Shown here: one piece after another, positions 7,768 to 14,543 of the stretch
How positions within the stretch are numbered: position 1 is the first letter of the stretch
Layout: each line of letters begins with the position of its first letter
Origin: Clostridiales bacterium
GTDB taxonomy: Bacteria > Bacillota > Clostridia > Clostridiales > Caloramatoraceae
Length of the DNA: 18,994 nucleotides
Assembly: GCA_026416355.1 (NCBI GenBank)
Contig: JAOAFH010000162.1
Coordinates: 1 to 18,994 of the forward strand
Direction of reading: 5' to 3'
Translations under genes and position numbers: made by a program
Notes under the pieces: generated by a model
The model's database searches: none
Told to the model about the DNA's origin: nothing
Seen by the model: only the letters and a program-made list of their open reading frames with translations

Positions 7768-7796
7768 TTGTAATTATCAATATAATATGATAATAT
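7768..7796 (+). promoter_or_regulatory. possible promoter of the DUF1858 gene
   Basis: TTGTAA (7768-7773) and TAATAT (7791-7796) are spaced by 17 bp in the divergent gap before the DUF1858 gene. The region is so AT-rich that chance matches are likely; a TATAAT at 7781 lacks a partner. Confidence 0.4.
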
Positions 7797-7831
7797 ATTT
7801 ACTGTAATTTATCAATTATGGAGGTGTTAAA

Positions 7832-8026
7832 ATGATTACTAAGGATATGAGCATAATCGATATCGTTAACCAATATCCTGAAACTGCAGAAGTATTCTTT
7901 AAATATGGAATGCATTGCTTAGGATGCATGGCAGCTAGATTTGAAAACCTTGAGCAAGGAGCTCTTGCACATGGAATCGATGTTGATGCAATATTAAAAG
8001 ATCTAAACGAAGCAATAAAGAAGTAA
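7832..8026 (+). CDS. DUF1858 redox-disulfide domain protein
   Basis: This is a 64-residue stand-alone DUF1858 domain, the type also called the hybrid-cluster-protein-associated redox disulfide domain. The pattern is typical: ITKDMSIIDIVNQYP, then ETAEVFFKYGMHCLGCMAA with Cys29 and Cys32 in a CLGC motif, then GIDVDAILKDLN. The two cysteines could form a redox-active disulfide or bind a metal; the partner is not known, and no hybrid cluster protein gene lies in the window. The ATG at 7832 has a full GGAGGTG ribosome binding site. It is one of three plus-strand genes, is monocistronic, and ends at a hairpin terminator. Confidence 0.93.
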   Translation: MITKDMSIIDIVNQYPETAEVFFKYGMHCLGCMAARFENLEQGALAHGIDVDAILKDLNEAIKK

Positions 8027-8032
8027 TTTTTT

Positions 8033-8057
8033 AGCCGTGGAAATTCCACGGCTTTAA
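8033..8057 (+). terminator. intrinsic terminator after DUF1858 gene
   Basis: AGCCGTGG and CCACGGCT form a perfect 8-bp GC-rich stem around a 5-nt loop, followed by TTTAATTAT on plus. The minus strand has only an A-run after the stem, so it should work mainly for the plus gene. Confidence 0.75.
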
Positions 8058-9476
8058 TTATATAAATTTAAATATTTCACCTTTTTTATATCTATTAAAT
8101 ACTTCTGCCATTTTGTCAATTGCAACTATTAAATCCTCTTTACCAACAGTCGTAAAACTCATTCTAAAGGAATTTGTCTTAACTTCGTCAATATAAAAAG
8201 CATTTCCAGGTGCAATTAATATCCCTTCATCCTTTAACATGCTTGAAAATATAGCCGAATCCATTGGAGAATTACACCATATATGAATTCCTCCATCTGC
8301 TTTGTAAAAGTCTATAAAGCTAGCCCTCTGTTCCATATATTCAAGTAAAAAATCATATCTAGCTCTATAAATATCAACCAGTCTATCTATATGATTATGC
8401 CACATTCTCTTTCTAAAATATAAATCAAAAGCTCTTTGCATAAATCCGGAGGTTGATATATCAGTAGAATACTTAACACTTTGAATATCCACTGTTATCT
8501 TTTGTGGAGAAATAATATATCCTAATCTTATACCTGGCATAAATATTTTAGAAAAACTTTTTAGGTATATAACTCTATTTGTTTTATCTAACGCTTTTAT
8601 TGGCAATGTTTTTTCTCCATAGAATCTAAGTTCTGACATATAATCATCTTCTATTATATAGAACCCATACTTATTTGCAAGATACAAAAGACCTAATTTT
8701 GTATCCTCCGAATAAGTATATCCTGTTGGATTTTGGAAATTTGTCATAATATAAATGAGCTTAATTTTATTTTTGCTAACTACTGACTCTAATATATTAA
8801 GATCGATTCCTTCAGGTGTAATTGGTACTTCAATAATATTTGCACCTCGTGACCTAAAAACAGCTACTGCACCTGCATATGTTGGAGATTCCACTACTAC
8901 ATTGTCACCAAATTTCAAAAGTGTTTTTGAAATTACATCTATTCCTTGTTGAGCACCAGATATTATTTGTATATCTTCTAAATTAGCTTCAATACCAATT
9001 TCTTTAGAGTAATATAATAAACTTTCCCTTAGTGACATATACCCCTTAGGTTCTTGATATGTAAAGGCATATCCACCATCTCTATCTAGAACTTCGTTTA
9101 TTATACTTTTAAATTCATCAACTGGAAAATAGTTAGGATTAGGCATTGAATTAGCCAAATCAATTACTCCATCTTGATTTCTTTTTTCTTCTTTAATTTC
9201 ATATTTTTCTATTATAATTTCGGCATTTTTAGGACTAACAAAAGTACCACTTCCAACTTTTGAATAAACTAATCCTTCCTGTTCAAGAAGCCTATATGCA
9301 TTAACAATAGTAACATTATTAACACCTAAACTTTTAGACAAATCCCTTATAGATGGTAGTTTTTCATTTTCACCTAAAGCACCATTTTCAATCAGTGTTT
9401 TAATTCCTTGATAAACCTGATTGTATAGTGGCTCAGGGTTATTTTTGTTTATATCTATAGGATAGTGTTTTTTCAT
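8058..9476 (-). CDS. MocR/PdxR-type GntR regulator with aminotransferase domain
   Basis: This 472-residue fusion joins an N-terminal GntR winged helix (about 10-82: PLYNQVYQGIKTLIENG, LPSIRDLSKSLGVNNVTIVN, YSKVGSGTFV) to a fold-type I PLP aminotransferase-like domain (about 105-460). PLP-site features are intact: SGAQQGID (173-180), NPTGY (249-253), EDDYMSEL (276-283) and the Schiff-base lysine Lys310 in SFSK, followed by RLGY. MocR proteins use the cofactor or a PLP adduct as a signal; the regulated gene is not obvious here. It could also be a 2-aminoadipate-type aminotransferase, since both are annotated for this architecture. The ATG at 9476 follows GAGGAG. It starts 10 nt after the degV stop, so it is cotranscribed with it. 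Confidence 0.92.
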   Translation of the reverse strand: MKKHYPIDINKNNPEPLYNQVYQGIKTLIENGALGENEKLPSIRDLSKSLGVNNVTIVNAYRLLEQEGLVYSKVGSGTFVSPKNAEIIIEKYEIKEEKRNQDGVIDLANSMPNPNYFPVDEFKSIINEVLDRDGGYAFTYQEPKGYMSLRESLLYYSKEIGIEANLEDIQIISGAQQGIDVISKTLLKFGDNVVVESPTYAGAVAVFRSRGANIIEVPITPEGIDLNILESVVSKNKIKLIYIMTNFQNPTGYTYSEDTKLGLLYLANKYGFYIIEDDYMSELRFYGEKTLPIKALDKTNRVIYLKSFSKIFMPGIRLGYIISPQKITVDIQSVKYSTDISTSGFMQRAFDLYFRKRMWHNHIDRLVDIYRARYDFLLEYMEQRASFIDFYKADGGIHIWCNSPMDSAIFSSMLKDEGILIAPGNAFYIDEVKTNSFRMSFTTVGKEDLIVAIDKMAEVFNRYKKGEIFKFI

Positions 9477-9486
9477 ACATTCTCCT

Positions 9487-10332
9487 CTACTTTCTCATAA
9501 AGAAAACTGAAGTTGTCCCTTCTCCAACATGGCTTCCTATTGCTGCTCCAATTTCTGATATTACAAATTCTTTTATATTAAACTCTTTTTGAATTTCATC
9601 TCTTAACTTTAAACAAAAATCAAGATTATTTGAGTAATTCATTCCTATAACTTGATTTTCAAGTTCATATCCTCTTTCCTTCATGGTATCAATTATTTTC
9701 TTTATAATGCCTTTTTCTCCTCTAACCTTATCATAAGGTATGATATACCCATCATCAAATTGAAGTATTGGTTTAACATTTAATAATGTTCCTATAGCTG
9801 CTTGTGCAGTTGAAATTCTTCCACCTCTTTTTAACATCTCTAGATTTCCAACAGCAAAAATATGTTCCATTCTATCTCTCATATAAATTACTCTGTTTGC
9901 TATTTCTTCAATTGTCTTGCCTTCTTTAGCCATTAAAGCCGCTTCTCTTACAATTAATCCAAGACCAACTGATGCTGCCTTTGAATCAATAACTATTATG
10001 TCATCTGTTTCAAGCATATCCTTTGCAATGCAACCTGATTGATAAGTTCCACTTAATCTTGAAGAAAATGCAACGTATAGTATTTGATAACCTTCTTCAA
10101 TATATTTTTTAAATCTCTCTAAAAATTTTGAAGGTGGTATCTGTGATGTTTTAGGTAGTATTTTTGATTCTCTTAATCTTTGATAAAATTCTTTAGTTGT
10201 AATAGTAACTCTATCCTCAAATACTTCATCTTCAAAACTTGCTGTTAAAGGAATCATTTCTACATCTAATTCTTTTAGATAATCTAAATCCAAATCGCAT
10301 GCACTATCTGCAAATATCTTAACTTTTTTCAT
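9487..10332 (-). CDS. DegV family fatty-acid-binding protein
   Basis: This is a 281-residue DegV protein, the family that includes FakB, which presents fatty acids to the kinase FakA. Motifs are FADSACDLD near the N-terminus, PKTSQIPPSKF, FSSRLSGTYQSG, KRGGRISTAQAAIGTLLNVK and the C-terminal IGAAIGSHVGEGTTSVFF, which close around a bound lipid in known structures. No FakA gene is in the window, so the partner is unknown. A TTG two codons upstream (10338) is open, but the ATG at 10332 is better placed 7 nt after GGGGG and gives a typical MKKVKIFADSA start. It lies 40 nt after the nucleotidyltransferase gene and 10 nt before the MocR-type gene. Confidence 0.93.
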   Translation of the reverse strand: MKKVKIFADSACDLDLDYLKELDVEMIPLTASFEDEVFEDRVTITTKEFYQRLRESKILPKTSQIPPSKFLERFKKYIEEGYQILYVAFSSRLSGTYQSGCIAKDMLETDDIIVIDSKAASVGLGLIVREAALMAKEGKTIEEIANRVIYMRDRMEHIFAVGNLEMLKRGGRISTAQAAIGTLLNVKPILQFDDGYIIPYDKVRGEKGIIKKIIDTMKERGYELENQVIGMNYSNNLDFCLKLRDEIQKEFNIKEFVISEIGAAIGSHVGEGTTSVFFMRK

Positions 10333-10372
10333 ATGCAAACCCCCAAAATTTAATAATAATTATATTATACAA

Positions 10373-11260
10373 TTATTGGGCTAAATAAACAATCTCATCA
10401 ACTAAATATTCTTCGCCATAAGTTGTATATTTTCTAGATGTTTCAATAATAAAGCCTTTTTCCACTAGTTTGTTTAATACTTTACTTAAATCTCCATCTA
10501 TTTGATTAAAAACAGGTAGATTTTTAATTTCTTGAACAGACATTTGTTTTTGAGTTGACTTTAATACCTCAATGATAGGCATACATATTAATTCTAAATT
10601 ATTTTCCACAAATTCTTCTACAACATTCACTACATATGATATTCTTTCCTTTAGATTTTCTCCTTCGATTAAACAATTGAAAAGCTCTTTTATACTATAG
10701 TCCATATTAACAGCAAATGATAGTATATCTTTATCTGTCATATGTCCCTTAACACTAAGCAGAATTCTTGCATAGTATTTTAATAAGTCAATACACCATT
10801 GATATGCTGTTTCAATTTTATTTGTAACAATATACTTGTTAACATAGTGAATTGAATTTAATAAATTTGCTAAAATATCTATGTTCCTAATATTTCTTTC
10901 TCTATCTGTATAAAATTTTATTTCATTCAAAACCATCTTTAATTTTTCATCATTGCAATATAGTATTTTCCCACTGAAAACTGCCTTATGGAATGTTCCA
11001 CCCTTTAAATAATTGTTATACTCTTCAATAAAAATGTCTTTTGACACATATAATATGTTTATTTTTATATTAGCATAGCGTGTTTGTATAATTTCATTCT
11101 TATTTTGTTCCTTTGTAATTACGAAAAAGTCAATATCAGATTTTTCCCATATATCTCCATTAATAAGACTCCCATAAATCATTGCGCACAATATACTTGA
11201 GTTCGCCTTTAATTTTTTTTCAATATCCAAATACGCCTCTTGATATAATCTAATGTTCAT
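10373..11260 (-). CDS. nucleotidyltransferase-fold protein with C-terminal winged helix
   Basis: The protein has 295 residues. The N-terminal domain (about 1-110) has a nucleotidyltransferase pol-beta-like signature GSLINGDIWEKSDIDFFVI with Asp42 and Asp44. The place where a third carboxylate is usually found, in the following strand, reads KINIL with Asn68. The middle (about 115-225) is all helical and could be a substrate-binding or HEPN-like bundle; the end (about 230-295) looks like a winged helix. Relatives include antibiotic nucleotidyltransferases and regulatory proteins; I cannot name a substrate. GTG at 11263 and ATG at 11260 are both possible behind GGGGGTGG; I prefer the ATG. It has a good promoter upstream and is probably cotranscribed with degV. 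Confidence 0.8.
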   Translation of the reverse strand: MNIRLYQEAYLDIEKKLKANSSILCAMIYGSLINGDIWEKSDIDFFVITKEQNKNEIIQTRYANIKINILYVSKDIFIEEYNNYLKGGTFHKAVFSGKILYCNDEKLKMVLNEIKFYTDRERNIRNIDILANLLNSIHYVNKYIVTNKIETAYQWCIDLLKYYARILLSVKGHMTDKDILSFAVNMDYSIKELFNCLIEGENLKERISYVVNVVEEFVENNLELICMPIIEVLKSTQKQMSVQEIKNLPVFNQIDGDLSKVLNKLVEKGFIIETSRKYTTYGEEYLVDEIVYLAQ

Positions 11261-11305
11261 CACTCCACCCCCGACTTTAATAATTTAAACTATAAAATTT
11301 ACAAT

Positions 11306-11334
11306 ATTATATCAAAAAAAAACTTTCTTTACAA
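11306..11334 (-). promoter_or_regulatory. promoter of the nucleotidyltransferase-degV-mocR genes
   Basis: Minus-strand TTGTAA (11334-11329) and a perfect TATAAT (11311-11306) are separated by 17 bp containing a nine-T run. It begins just after the stop codon of the zinc-ribbon gene, and no hairpin lies between. Confidence 0.68.
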
Positions 11335-11338
11335 ACAT

Positions 11339-11566
11339 TTATTCTTGTATTTTTTCTATTTTAACTGTAGTTGTTTTTCCACAATTTTCACAATAACAAT
11401 AATGGCTACACACCTGTTTGCTATTCTCTAATAAATTTTGTTCTAAGTTTTGTGCATACTCATCAAAATATGTTTCTACTCTATCTTGAACCTTCATTTG
11501 TGATTTACAATTAGGACAAATACCAATATAGTCGATAATCCCATTACATACTGGACATATCAGCAT
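11339..11566 (-). CDS. small double zinc-ribbon protein
   Basis: This 75-residue protein has eight cysteines arranged for two metal sites: CPVC (4-7) with CPNC (17-20), and Cys53, Cys57, Cys59, Cys62 (CSHYCYCENC). Between them a helical, slightly acidic segment (about 27-50, ETYFDEYAQNLEQNLLENS) links the two. Zinc binding is inferred from the cysteine pattern; DNA, RNA or protein contact is equally possible and I do not recognise a named family. Its AAGGAG Shine-Dalgarno is made of the last codons of the preceding membrane-protein gene, and the ATG is 4 nt past that stop, so the two are translationally coupled. Confidence 0.82.
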   Translation of the reverse strand: MLICPVCNGIIDYIGICPNCKSQMKVQDRVETYFDEYAQNLEQNLLENSKQVCSHYCYCENCGKTTTVKIEKIQE

Positions 11567-11570
11567 GTTT

Positions 11571-12236
11571 TCATCTCCTTTTCTTTTTTAGTGCATAAAA
11601 TCCTAGTATAACCAATATTACTGTGGCTAAACATAGTAAGGTAATTACTGGGTTAAAAAAATATTTAACTTTAAAATATATATATGGAAAAGTTAGTATA
11701 TCTTTAAATCCAAAATCTTCTTTCTTACCTATTGCTAAAGTATATTTTCCTCCTTTTGTTGTTGAGTAAACTCCAATAATATATTTGCCGTCTTTTTCAA
11801 TTATTCCATTTATTGATTGTGCTTTTAAATATGTTGTTTGGGTAAATTTTTCATAGAATTCATTTGTATAATCAGTTGGATAAGGTACATTTATTACCCC
11901 ATAGCCTTGAGGTATATCAAATGGCACACTATCTTTATTTTGAATTTGTTTGCTTATAATTACAAAGTTAGGTTCAAAATTTTTATTAGACTTTATTTTT
12001 GGTACAAGCATCTCAATATAAAAATTTTGTCCTTCCTTTGCTTCAAATTCATAAAAATCCACATCGTTTTTACCATCTAATTCTGCATAAATGGCATAGG
12101 ATATTTGATGGTTATCAATAACGATTGGAGCGTTTATAGATGTATCTTTATTTTCAAATATTGGCTTGTGTGCGCTTACTACTGTTGTAATGAAAACTAA
12201 AAAAATAAAAAATGAACTCAAAATTTTCTTTCTCAT
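11571..12236 (-). CDS. secreted, membrane-anchored PPC-like beta-sandwich protein
   Basis: The protein has 221 residues. Residues 1-22 are a signal peptide (KK, hydrophobic core, cleavage likely after VVSA), so the mature form would start with His23. Residues 40-170 look like a pre-peptidase C-terminal (PPC)-type beta sandwich: YAIYAELDGKNDVDFYEFEA, NFYIEMLVP, and DGKYIIGVYS followed by GGKYTLAIG. The segment FYEKFTQTTYLKAQ (127-140) resembles a motif I recall from other uncharacterised proteins of this plan. A transmembrane helix (about 195-215) and the basic tail KKKRR anchor it, with the domain outside the cell. The start at 12236 has GGGAGG and gives the signal peptide; a frame extending upstream to 12359 is not credible. 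It is cotranslated with the zinc-ribbon gene. The function is unknown. Confidence 0.82.
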   Translation of the reverse strand: MRKKILSSFFIFLVFITTVVSAHKPIFENKDTSINAPIVIDNHQISYAIYAELDGKNDVDFYEFEAKEGQNFYIEMLVPKIKSNKNFEPNFVIISKQIQNKDSVPFDIPQGYGVINVPYPTDYTNEFYEKFTQTTYLKAQSINGIIEKDGKYIIGVYSTTKGGKYTLAIGKKEDFGFKDILTFPYIYFKVKYFFNPVITLLCLATVILVILGFYALKKKRR

Positions 12237-12353
12237 GAAAACGCCTCCCTTCTTTATTAAAATATATTCAATTTTTATATTTTTATACAAAAACAAGCAT
12301 TTTGAAGATATCTTAAAATTAAATTTAACAATTAAAAATATTATAATAAAATA

Positions 12354-12443
12354 AGCCATGATAGATTTAAAGTAAAATGATATAAATTTAAAAACGATAG
12401 TGGTTCTTAATAAAAATCATATTACTTTAAATTACTCATGGCT
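12354..12443 (-). repeat. 90-bp nested inverted repeat, likely terminator of the rubredoxin transcript
   Basis: Outer arms AGCCATGA (12354-12361) and TCATGGCT (12436-12443) are perfect. Inner arms of 17 bp (12365-12381 and 12416-12432) match with one mismatch. On the minus strand the structure follows the rubredoxin gene and is followed by TATTTTATTATAATATTTTT. It sits in the largest gene-free gap (12237-12472), which holds nothing else convincing. Confidence 0.55.
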
Positions 12444-12472
12444 CATTTATATATATTTTAAATATATACAAT

Positions 12473-12634
12473 TCATTCTTTTATTTGAAATTCAGATTTA
12501 GGAAGACCACATATTGGGCAAATCCAATCATTTGGTAAATCCTCAAAACTTGTTCCTGGTTCAATTCCATTGTCTACATCTCCTATACTTTCATCGTATA
12601 CATACCCACATGCCGGACAAATATACTCAATCAT
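12473..12634 (-). CDS. rd: rubredoxin
   Basis: This 53-residue protein is a complete rubredoxin, a small cytoplasmic electron carrier with one iron held by four cysteines. The two knuckles are CPACGYVYDESIGD (Cys6, Cys9) and WICPICGLPKSEF (Cys39, Cys42); the link contains the typical GIEPGTSFEDLPNDW. In anaerobes such proteins feed electrons to rubrerythrin, superoxide reductase or flavodiiron proteins; no such partner is in the window. The ATG at 12634 follows AAAGGATG. It lies 18 nt after the TIM-barrel gene stop on the same strand and is probably cotranscribed with it. A large inverted repeat follows. Confidence 0.97.
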   Translation of the reverse strand: MIEYICPACGYVYDESIGDVDNGIEPGTSFEDLPNDWICPICGLPKSEFQIKE

Positions 12635-12652
12635 TTTTTCACATCCTTTCTT

Positions 12653-13321
12653 CTAAAATGTTTCTCTATATCTATCCATTATATTTCCAAAAATTTCTGC
12701 TGTAGTTGGTGGTGTATATGATATTGCATTAGCTCCAGCTAATATAGTATCACGAATGGTTTCATCTGTTGGTCCACCTGTTGCTATTATAGGTACGGTT
12801 GGAAACTCCTCTCTTATTCTTTTTACAATCTTTGCTGTATTTTTTGCACCTGAAACATTAAAGATTGTTGCTCCTGCCTCTAATCTTTCTCTAAAATTCT
12901 CCTTTTCTGAAACAACTGTAACAACAATTGGTATATCTATTGTTTCCCTCATTGCTCTAATAGTATCATTTGTAGTTGGCGCATTAACAACAACACCCAT
13001 AGCACCCTGAAACTCCGCATCAAGTGCAAGATTTATAACTCTTTTTCCCGTTGTAATGCCACCACCTACTCCACAAAATACAGGTACATCAGCAGACTGC
13101 ATTATTGCATGAGTTATTACAGGTTGTGGAGTAAAAGGATATACAGCAATGACAGCATCGGCATTCGTATTTCTAATTATTGCAACATCAGTAGTAAAAA
13201 CTAATGATTTTATTCTTTTGCCAAATATTAATATTCCACTAGCTTCTCTAATTGCAAGTGGCATTTCAATCATATGGCTTCTTAGGGCACCTTTTATTTC
13301 TGGTATAAACTTATTATTCAT
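12653..13321 (-). CDS. TIM-barrel protein of unknown function (often labelled hydrolase)
   Basis: This 222-residue protein shows the repeating strand-helix pattern of a beta/alpha barrel: SLVFTTDVAIIRN, ADAVIAVYPF, VPVFCGVGGGIT, QGAMGVVVNAPT, IPIVVTVVS, AGATIFNVSG, VPIIATGGPTDETI and GANAISYTPPT. The last two resemble the phosphate-binding loops of thiazole-synthase, HisF or NanE-like barrels. I recall close clostridial relatives annotated only as hydrolase. No catalytic residue set is clear to me, so the substrate is open. The ATG at 13321 follows a perfect AAGGAGGT. It is divergent from the AlkP-like gene and followed by rubredoxin after 18 nt. Confidence 0.85.
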   Translation of the reverse strand: MNNKFIPEIKGALRSHMIEMPLAIREASGILIFGKRIKSLVFTTDVAIIRNTNADAVIAVYPFTPQPVITHAIMQSADVPVFCGVGGGITTGKRVINLALDAEFQGAMGVVVNAPTTNDTIRAMRETIDIPIVVTVVSEKENFRERLEAGATIFNVSGAKNTAKIVKRIREEFPTVPIIATGGPTDETIRDTILAGANAISYTPPTTAEIFGNIMDRYRETF

Positions 13322-13425
13322 GTAAATACCTCCTTTTATGCAAACCTATTTATAGCTTAACCTATAATTCTCTTTAATAAATAATATAAAAATACAAACA
13401 GTATATATAAGCAGGAGATGATTAA

Positions 13426-14445
13426 ATGAACAGGATTTTAATAACTTTTTTATTATATATTTTTATAATTAATTCTACAATATCAACATTTAAACTCATA
13501 TGTTATGATTCTATTACTTCATCCAAAAAAAGTAATGATAAAATATGTTTAATAATAATTGATGGTTTAAGATTAGATACAATAAGTTCAATGCCTTTTA
13601 TTAAAAATCTAATTGATTCTAATATAGCATCTTTTTCTATTTCTAAAGCTGAAAAGCCAACTTTATCTCGACCTGGATACATGAGAATTTTAACTGGAAG
13701 TCCAACTAATATAAATGGTATATTTTCTAATATTCAACATATACCTTCACCAATATTAGGTATCAGCGATTTAGCTTTATATAAAAAATTGAAAACCAGT
13801 TTATGTGGATACTTTTGGGTATACGAACTATTTCCTTTTACTTTCCATAATAAAAATATATATTATATCAGAGATGGAAAAACTTTTTCTGATTCAATGA
13901 ATATTTTATCTAAGTATTCTCCAGATTTTTTTATAATTCATCCTATGTCAGTCGATAATGCTGGTCATAAATTTGGAGGGTATTCAAATGAGTATAAGAA
14001 TGAAGCTATAAAAATTGATTATGAAATTTCAAAACTATATAAAACCTTAATAGATAATAATTATAGTATTATTATTACCTCTGACCACGGCCACCTTAAC
14101 TTTGGTGGGCATGAACTATATCATGAAACAACTTTTTTAACACCCTTTGTGTTTATAAACTCAAGTCATAAAAAAGTTAACATTCCTTTTTATATCGATC
14201 AAATAGATATAGCTCCAACTATATGCGATTTGCTTGGTATCCCAAAAACTTTATATATGACTGGAAATTCTTTTATAGATAACAACAATATTGAACCTAT
14301 TAGAAAACCACATATTTTAAATTCAAACTTAACATTTGCTGCTAACTTAAAATTTTCTTTATCCATAACTATTCTTCTTCAAATAATAAACCTAATAACA
14401 TTTATTTTATCATGTATTATTATTTTTAAATTACAGAAAAATTAA
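13426..14445 (+). CDS. membrane-anchored AlkP-superfamily phosphotransferase/phosphodiesterase
   Basis: The protein has 339 residues. It begins with a signal anchor (about 3-21) and ends with a transmembrane helix (about 312-335), with the catalytic domain between, probably outside the cell. Metal and catalytic residues of the alkaline phosphatase superfamily can be placed: Asp46 in LIIIDGLR, Ser81 as nucleophile in EKPTLSRPGY, Asp177 and His181 in SVDNAGHKFGG, Asp220 and His221 in TSDHGHLNFGG, and His229 in GGHEL. The VDNAGHK and DHGH/GGH motifs recall GPI ethanolamine-phosphate transferases and NPP-type phosphodiesterases more than sulfatases. The substrate could be a cell-wall or lipid phosphoester. 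The ATG at 13426 follows AGGAGATGAT. It is a single plus gene ended by a bidirectional terminator. Confidence 0.86.
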   Translation: MNRILITFLLYIFIINSTISTFKLICYDSITSSKKSNDKICLIIIDGLRLDTISSMPFIKNLIDSNIASFSISKAEKPTLSRPGYMRILTGSPTNINGIFSNIQHIPSPILGISDLALYKKLKTSLCGYFWVYELFPFTFHNKNIYYIRDGKTFSDSMNILSKYSPDFFIIHPMSVDNAGHKFGGYSNEYKNEAIKIDYEISKLYKTLIDNNYSIIITSDHGHLNFGGHELYHETTFLTPFVFINSSHKKVNIPFYIDQIDIAPTICDLLGIPKTLYMTGNSFIDNNNIEPIRKPHILNSNLTFAANLKFSLSITILLQIINLITFILSCIIIFKLQKN

Positions 14446-14495
14446 TTTTTTAACATATATTCTCATTTTATATCCATTTTATCATAATAGAACAA

Positions 14496-14540
14496 AAAGG
14501 GTAGATGTATTTCTAAAAATTAACATTACATCTACCCTTT
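14496..14540. terminator. bidirectional intrinsic terminator
   Basis: AAAGGGTAGATGTA (14496-14509) and its exact reverse complement (14527-14540) form a 14-bp stem with a 17-nt loop. Plus continues TTTATTTTACC and minus continues CCCTTTTTG. It lies between the convergent AlkP-like and amidohydrolase genes. Confidence 0.88.
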
Positions 14541-14543
14541 ATT

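Noticed and set aside
11312..11338. Terminator after the zinc-ribbon gene
   Set aside because: There is a nine-T run on the minus strand but no stem before it; the run fits better as spacer of the promoter found there.
12237..12359. N-terminal extension of the PPC-like protein to 12359
   Set aside because: It would place 41 AT-driven residues ahead of a clean signal peptide; the GGGAGG site sets the start at 12236.
12354..12443. Miniature transposable element
   Set aside because: No target-site duplication flanks the inverted repeat and its interior does not match the other copy-like hairpin at 18465-18525; a terminator explanation is simpler.
13322..13425. Promoters in the divergent gap between the TIM-barrel and AlkP-like genes
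   Set aside because: Several TATAAT-like strings occur on both strands (for example at 13363-13368), but none has a convincing -35 at 16-18 bp in this AT-rich gap, so none is listed.
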